Source: a bacterium
GTDB taxonomy: Bacteria > CSSED10-310 > JAFGSJ01
Reading direction: 5' to 3'
Length of the DNA stretch: 64,000 nt
Assembly: GCA_016934675.1 (NCBI GenBank)
Contig: JAFGSJ010000088.1
Location: forward strand, 24,724-88,723
Part shown: in pieces, positions 58,360-64,000 of the stretch
Layout: each line of letters begins with the position of its first letter
Numbering within the stretch: position 1 is the stretch's first letter
The notes under the pieces: model-generated
Told to the model about the DNA's origin: nothing
Databases searched by the model: none
What the model saw: the letters and a program-made list of their open reading frames with translations, nothing else
Translations under genes and position numbers: made by a program

Positions 58360-59295
58360 ATGATCAGTTCCAAATACAGGCATTATATATCTTTCATGTT
58401 TGAGTCTCGGTTCATCATCAGGCTCGCCAATCTTGTCCTGATCATTCTGCTGGCTTATTTCGTGGTAAACATGATCATGATCAAGTTTGAACACAGCCTG
58501 CAGACACCTTCGACTAAGCAGGTTCGTGCCGTATCCACGTATACTTCTCAGAAGAATCGACAACCTTTGAGTCTTTTCAATCAGATTCTCGAGAGGAACC
58601 TGTTCAATTCGGACGGTAGTATTGCCTTGTTCTTCGATGAACATGACGAACGAAGAACCGGTGCGAGTGAGGTTGATACGAGCGCAGGAGCGTCCGAAGC
58701 GACTACAATCGCGGATATCATCCTTCGAGGGACTTTATATACCGGGGATGACGATGGCATGGCCATCGTTGAGTTGAAGTCCAGTAAGAAGCAGAATGTC
58801 ATCCAGGTCGGGGAAGAAATGGGCCCCGGTATTGTTTTGGTCAGTGTTCATCCAGCCTCGGTCACGATAAAGCGGAACGGCAGGACCGAGCGACTGCCTC
58901 TCTATATCAGCAAGAGAAGCGAAACAATGCCTTTAACGGCCGGGAATAAGAAAGATGGTATTCGCCAAAGCGATACCAATCGTTATGAGATCGATCAGGA
59001 TGTGCTCAACAAGAATCTGGAGAATGTCAATCAGATCATCTCCCAGATTGCGATGCGGCCCAAGCTCGAAGATGGCGTTTGCGTTGGCTATGAAATACGA
59101 CGAATCAAGGAGGGAAGTATATTCGAGGATATTGGCCTGCTCAAAGCTGATGTATTACAAAAAGTGAATGGCATGGACCTGAGTAATCCCGAGGATGCCT
59201 TTCGGGTATATAAAAGTCTGATCGGGGAGACGAGTTTCAATATCGACCTTATCCGCGACGGTCAGCCAACATCAATCAATTATGAAATCAGATGA
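58360..59295 (+). CDS. gspC: Type II secretion system protein GspC (PDZ-containing)
   Basis: Single N-terminal TM, LFNQILERNLFNSDGS, C-terminal PDZ GYEIRRIKEGSIFEDIGLLKADVLQKVNGMDL; followed by gspD-E-F. Confidence 0.9.
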   Translation: MISSKYRHYISFMFESRFIIRLANLVLIILLAYFVVNMIMIKFEHSLQTPSTKQVRAVSTYTSQKNRQPLSLFNQILERNLFNSDGSIALFFDEHDERRTGASEVDTSAGASEATTIADIILRGTLYTGDDDGMAIVELKSSKKQNVIQVGEEMGPGIVLVSVHPASVTIKRNGRTERLPLYISKRSETMPLTAGNKKDGIRQSDTNRYEIDQDVLNKNLENVNQIISQIAMRPKLEDGVCVGYEIRRIKEGSIFEDIGLLKADVLQKVNGMDLSNPEDAFRVYKSLIGETSFNIDLIRDGQPTSINYEIR

Positions 59296-59336
59296 TCCAG
59301 ACAGACCACCGACATCATACACAAGTGGGGAGTCCT

Positions 59337-61493
59337 ATGAAAAAAACTGTGGTAGTCGCTAGTATTCTTATCATATTCAGTTCCGCAGGTCTTTGGGGCC
59401 AGGATGCCGGAACGCAAGCCACGGAGCAACCCGCGCTTATCACCGAAGCACATAATAACAAATTGAATATCAATATGGAAGAGGTTGAGCTCAAAGAGTT
59501 TGTCAGGTCTATGAGTGAAATTTTGCAGAAAAATTTTGTAATCCCGAGCAAGCTCAAAGGTGAAGTGACCATCATCTCACCGTATCCCATCTCGCGTGAG
59601 GTCGCGTATTCGATCTTGGAATCCGTTCTGGATGTTCATGGTTATTCCATAGTGAGGTCTGGTCCGATTTATAAGATTGTCGAGTCAGCCCTGAGTAAGA
59701 CCGAGGGCTTGGACACCCGGTTCGGGGTCGATGTCGAGTATCTTTCGGGCGACAAGATGATCACTCAGGTCATTCCCTTGCATTTCATTACCGCTAGGGA
59801 TGTTCAGACCATGTTTCAACCACTCGTGTCCAAAGAAGGTTATCTGGTCGCTCACGAATCGAGTAATACGATTATTCTGACGGACCGGGTCAATAATGTC
59901 AATCGCTTGAAAAAAATTCTGGCGACCATAGATGAAGAGGGGTCTAAGGCTCAGATTTATCATTTCCGCTTGCAACATGCATCGGTCGAAGACCTGGTCT
60001 ATGAGTTGTCACCACTGTTCAGTACATCGAGTATTCGAAGTCAAATTCGCAGCCCCGAGCGGAAGCCGACACCCTATGTTCCGTCACTGACTGACTCTGA
60101 TGAAACCATGATGGTGGCCGATATCAGGACCAATACGCTCCTGGTGCTGTGCAGTCCAGAAACATATCTCCAGCTGACTAACCTGGTCACTCTTCTTGAT
60201 GTACCGACTCCGCGGGTCAGGGACAGTATCCATGTGATCTATCTGAATAATGCCAATGCGGAGGAGTTGGCGGAGGTCCTGATGAAGCAGGCGACTGCAA
60301 CAACAACGGCCTCGAATACTAAAAGGGAACAGGAGGGTCAGCCTTTACTGCAGTACATTAAGATTACGGCTGATAAAGCCACCAATTCGTTGGTCATCAC
60401 AGCTTCACCCGAGGATTTCCTGACTTTGGCGGAGGTCATCGAGAAGCTTGATGTTCGTCGTTCACAGGTCCTGGTCGAAGCGCTCATCATCGAAACATCA
60501 TTGGATAAAACCAATGAAATGGGCATCGAATGGAATGTGTTGGATCCTGAAAGCGATTATTACAAGGCGTTCGGCGGGACCAATCTGCCGATTGGGACTG
60601 AATCGAGCGGTGCACTCAACCAACTCGGTTCCGATGCAAGTCCTTATTCGGCGAATAATCCAGCCGGCCTTATCCTGGGCGCTATCAAGGGACCAGTCTA
60701 TTGGGGCAAAAAGGCATATTTCAGTATCGCTGCCCTGGCACGGGCCCTGCAAGCCGATACCGACACCAACATCCTCCTCACTCCCCATATCGTGACCTAC
60801 GACAATCAGGAGTCGGAAATCATCGTCGGTGAAGAACGCCCCTATCTAAAAAGCTCGCAGACTTCAACAGAAGGCTCGGTCATTCGAACATTCGAGTTCA
60901 AGGATGTCGGGACCACACTCAGACTGACCCCCCATATCAGCCAGGGAAACAGCATCAGACTCGAAATTTTCACTGAGATCAAGAATTTTGTGGAGCAGGT
61001 TGATATTGGAGCGATTACGACCACCAAGCGTCAGGTAAAGACAGCGGTCCAGGTCGAGGATGGTCAGACCATAGTCCTGGGAGGTTTGATCAAGGAAGAC
61101 AAACGGAAATCACGGTCCATGGTCCCGTGTCTGGGCAATATCTGGGGGCTGGGCTGGCTGTTCAAATCGCAAAAAGACCAGAATCAGAAAACGAACCTGC
61201 TCATTTTTCTCAAACCCAATGTGATCAAGTCAACCGACGATATACAGCGGATAACCCAAGATAAGGCCGAGGAACATAGAAACACCCAACTCGACACCCC
61301 CAGCGGTCGCTCATTTATTGATACGCAAGCTCAAGGCTTGGACTCAGCCGAATCGGGGGCTGAGAGTAAGCCGGTCGAGCAGTCCAATCCCGGACCCGAT
61401 GACGAGATTATCCGGTCAGATGAACTCGAGCCACACGATAATGCCACTGACTCCAGTGAACAATCGTCCGCTTCTGACGGTTTTCCTGAATGA
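59337..61493 (+). CDS. gspD: Type II secretion secretin GspD
   Basis: N-domain repeats, VLVEALIIETSLDKTNEMGIEW, VEDGQTIVLGGLIKEDKRKS, signal peptide MKKTVVVASILIIFSSAGLWG. Confidence 0.96.
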   Translation: MKKTVVVASILIIFSSAGLWGQDAGTQATEQPALITEAHNNKLNINMEEVELKEFVRSMSEILQKNFVIPSKLKGEVTIISPYPISREVAYSILESVLDVHGYSIVRSGPIYKIVESALSKTEGLDTRFGVDVEYLSGDKMITQVIPLHFITARDVQTMFQPLVSKEGYLVAHESSNTIILTDRVNNVNRLKKILATIDEEGSKAQIYHFRLQHASVEDLVYELSPLFSTSSIRSQIRSPERKPTPYVPSLTDSDETMMVADIRTNTLLVLCSPETYLQLTNLVTLLDVPTPRVRDSIHVIYLNNANAEELAEVLMKQATATTTASNTKREQEGQPLLQYIKITADKATNSLVITASPEDFLTLAEVIEKLDVRRSQVLVEALIIETSLDKTNEMGIEWNVLDPESDYYKAFGGTNLPIGTESSGALNQLGSDASPYSANNPAGLILGAIKGPVYWGKKAYFSIAALARALQADTDTNILLTPHIVTYDNQESEIIVGEERPYLKSSQTSTEGSVIRTFEFKDVGTTLRLTPHISQGNSIRLEIFTEIKNFVEQVDIGAITTTKRQVKTAVQVEDGQTIVLGGLIKEDKRKSRSMVPCLGNIWGLGWLFKSQKDQNQKTNLLIFLKPNVIKSTDDIQRITQDKAEEHRNTQLDTPSGRSFIDTQAQGLDSAESGAESKPVEQSNPGPDDEIIRSDELEPHDNATDSSEQSSASDGFPE

Positions 61494-61496
61494 GTT

Positions 61497-63212
61497 GTGA
61501 GAGGGATCGACAAGGCAGTGCTGAAAAAAATTGGCGAGATTTTACAAGAGAAGACGGGACTGACTGAAGAACAACTTCAGACGGCACTTGAGATTCAATG
61601 CCGAAAATCAATGCGACTGGGGGAGATACTGGTCCAGGAGGGGAGTATCACCGAAGCCCAGCTCAGGGAAGCACTCTCTGTTCAATTCAATATCCCGGTT
61701 TTTACCGATGCACTCGACCAGAAACTTGAACTGAACCTGTTTCGTGAAATCCCGATCGCTTTTATGAAAAAACATAAAATCATACCCTTGAGTGTCGAGA
61801 ATGGTGCCGTATTGATCGGCCTGGCTGACCCGACCGACCTGACCTCGCTCGATGAAATGGCGGGTTTGCTCGATGCGAAGACTATCCCGGTCATCTGCAG
61901 TGAAACAGCTATTCTCAAAACGATCAATCGATTTCAGGAAGAGACGGCCTCGACCCCCGAGAGTATGATGCATGATCTGGCTGATGATGATCTCCACCAG
62001 TTTACTATCAGCAGTGATGAACCGGAGAATTTACTCGATTCGGTTGATGATGCTCCGATCATCAAATTGGTCAACCTGATTTTTTCGCAAGCAGTCAGAG
62101 ACAGGGCCAGCGATATTCATATCGAGCCGTATGAGCGGGAACTCAAAGTCCGATACCGGATCGATGGCTTTTTGTATGATCGGATCAGTCCGCCTCGGCA
62201 TTTGCATTCTGCCATCATCTCGAGGATAAAAGTGTTGTCGAGCCTTGACATTGCTGAAAAACGGTTACCGCAGGACGGTCGGATCAGGATCAAAATCGGT
62301 GAGAAGGACATTGACGTCCGGGTTTCGATCATCCCCACTTCACACGGTGAGCGGGTGGCCATGCGTCTGCTCGATCGGACTTCGATCATGCTTGGACTTG
62401 ACGAGATCGGGCTCGATGATCATGAATTAAAAAGTATTGCACGCCTCATCAGACAGTCACATGGCATCCTGCTCGTGACCGGACCGACCGGCAGTGGCAA
62501 AACCACGACCCTCTATGCGGCCCTCAACGAGATCAATTCGGTCGAGAAGAATATCATCACGGTCGAGGACCCGATCGAATATCAGTTGGGTGGTATCGGT
62601 CAGATTCAGGTCAATCCAAAGATCGGCCTGACCTTTGCCCGGGGCCTGCGTTCGATCCTTCGTCAGGACCCTGACGTGATCATGATCGGTGAAATCCGTG
62701 ACCTCGAAACAGCCGAAATCGCCATTCAAGCTTCACTGACCGGACACCTGGTTTTCTCGACTCTGCACACCAATGACTCGGCTTCGGCCTTCACCCGGCT
62801 GATCGATATGGGCATCGAACCCTTTCTGGTCTCGTCTTCACTGATCGCCATCATTGCTCAACGATTGGTCAGGCTCATCTGCCCTCATTGTAAACAACCT
62901 GTTTCAGTCAACGAGGGCTTCCTGCGCGATGCCGGACTCGATCAGAAGATTATCCAGAAAGTGACCCGGTTTTATCAAGCTTCGACCTGTGACGCATGTT
63001 TTCAAACCGGTTATGTCGGGCGAACAGGTATCTATGAAATTCTGATTGTCTCGAACGCTATTCAGCACGAAATAATGAATCAAAGTGATGCCAATACCAT
63101 TAAACGGGTCGCTCTCACAGAGCATATGCACTCATTGAAAATGAGTGGGGCCAGAAAAGTGGCCCAGGGAATGACATCGATGGAGGAGGTCCTGAGGGTC
63201 GTCAGTGATTGA
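61497..63212 (+). CDS. gspE: Type II secretion ATPase GspE
   Basis: MshEN domain, GILLVTGPTGSGKTTTLYAAL Walker A, CPHCKQPV...CDACFQTGYVGRTGIYEIL zinc motif. Confidence 0.97.
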   Translation: MRGIDKAVLKKIGEILQEKTGLTEEQLQTALEIQCRKSMRLGEILVQEGSITEAQLREALSVQFNIPVFTDALDQKLELNLFREIPIAFMKKHKIIPLSVENGAVLIGLADPTDLTSLDEMAGLLDAKTIPVICSETAILKTINRFQEETASTPESMMHDLADDDLHQFTISSDEPENLLDSVDDAPIIKLVNLIFSQAVRDRASDIHIEPYERELKVRYRIDGFLYDRISPPRHLHSAIISRIKVLSSLDIAEKRLPQDGRIRIKIGEKDIDVRVSIIPTSHGERVAMRLLDRTSIMLGLDEIGLDDHELKSIARLIRQSHGILLVTGPTGSGKTTTLYAALNEINSVEKNIITVEDPIEYQLGGIGQIQVNPKIGLTFARGLRSILRQDPDVIMIGEIRDLETAEIAIQASLTGHLVFSTLHTNDSASAFTRLIDMGIEPFLVSSSLIAIIAQRLVRLICPHCKQPVSVNEGFLRDAGLDQKIIQKVTRFYQASTCDACFQTGYVGRTGIYEILIVSNAIQHEIMNQSDANTIKRVALTEHMHSLKMSGARKVAQGMTSMEEVLRVVSD

Positions 63213-63265
63213 ACCGAACGAATGTTTCGATCACGGGACTGACTTCCGGAAAATGAGGACTCACA

Positions 63266-64000
63266 GTGCCTGTCTATGTTTATAAGGCCCTGGATGCAGC
63301 AGGGAAGAACATCAAGGGTAGTATTGATGCGGATTCCTCGGCATCTGCCAAAAAGAAACTCCGCGATATGGGCCTCTTTATTACCCAGATTGCCGAGACC
63401 GTCATCAGCACCAGAAGCAGGACTTCCCCGCTTACAATATTCCTGTTCCAGCGAGAAAAAACAGCTTTCCTGGCCTCGTTCAACCGCCAGTTAGCCACAT
63501 TGCTCACCGCCGGTCTCCCCTTGATCAGGGCCTTTGACGCCATGATCGAACAACAGGATGTCCCCGAGGTCAAAGACATGACCTCAGCCGTCAGAAATGC
63601 CGTCAAAGAGGGGGACACGCTGGCCCGGGCCATGAACAAATTCCCCGACTATTTCCCGGACTTGATGATCAATATGATCGATGCCGGTGAAAACAGTGGC
63701 GCGCTCGAGATTACCCTAGCCCGGCTGGCCGATTATTATGAAGGCAAGATCAAACTCAGAAACCAGATCAGATCGACGATGGCCTATCCGATTTTCATGT
63801 CAGTCGTTGGCTTGGCTGTCCTGATTTTTCTGTTTATTTTCCTTATCCCACGCGTGACGGCGATCTTTGATCAAATGGAAACGACCTTGCCACTCCCAAC
63901 CCGTTTCCTGATTTTCGTGTCCTCACTTGTTCAGACTTACTGGTGGTGCGTCATTCTCCTCTTGATCGTGATCGGGTTTGTCCTTTTCAGGATCACTCAA
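63266..64000 (+). CDS. gspF: Type II secretion inner-membrane protein GspF, truncated by window end
   Basis: GTG start; MPVYVYKALDAAGKNIKGSIDADSSASAKKKLRDMGL..., FNRQLATLLTAGLPLIRAFDAM, YPIFMSVVGLAVLIFLFIFLIPRV; absent from the supplied ORF track because it is open at the window edge. Confidence 0.95.
   Translation, partial: MPVYVYKALDAAGKNIKGSIDADSSASAKKKLRDMGLFITQIAETVISTRSRTSPLTIFLFQREKTAFLASFNRQLATLLTAGLPLIRAFDAMIEQQDVPEVKDMTSAVRNAVKEGDTLARAMNKFPDYFPDLMINMIDAGENSGALEITLARLADYYEGKIKLRNQIRSTMAYPIFMSVVGLAVLIFLFIFLIPRVTAIFDQMETTLPLPTRFLIFVSSLVQTYWWCVILLLIVIGFVLFRITQ

Noticed and set aside
1-64000. CRISPR arrays, insertion sequences, toxin-antitoxin or anti-phage islands
   Set aside because: No regularly spaced repeats, transposase motifs or recognisable defence gene pairs found by eye on either strand

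Overview
64-kb chromosomal window of a Gram-negative bacterium. LpxC, fused LptF/LptG, LapA, a TonB-dependent receptor, a type II secretion operon, several Ser/Thr-kinase-like proteins and a DUF6677-like protein together suggest an Acidobacteriota/Aminicenantes-like lineage (inference, not proven). About 45 genuine genes are supportable. Most are core genes: plsY, M50 protease, HAD, phosphate permease, topA, lepB, xerD-like, dtd, mgtE, DHH-CBS-CCA enzyme, lpxC and gspCDEF. No rRNA, tRNA, CRISPR or insertion sequence was recognised. The most unusual locus is 50.7-57.9 kb. lpxC is preceded by a near-consensus sigma-54 promoter and overlaps, tail to tail, a 1000-aa cytoplasmic-looking subtilase. 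That subtilase is fused to an E-set/CBM48 domain, a metallo-beta-lactamase fold and a degenerate tyrosine-recombinase-like N-terminus. Upstream of it, on the same strand, are an LptF-LptG single-chain fusion and lapA. Other points: a topA-rSAM-rSAM-acyltransferase operon whose acyltransferase has HX4Q instead of HX4D/E, a third paralogous B12-type radical SAM, a pseudokinase-PEGA-PQQ-propeller protein, a sigma-54 promoter with an enhancer-like palindrome upstream of a pilin gene, and several convergent genes with overlapping 3' ends. All assignments come from reading motifs by eye. No database search was run.
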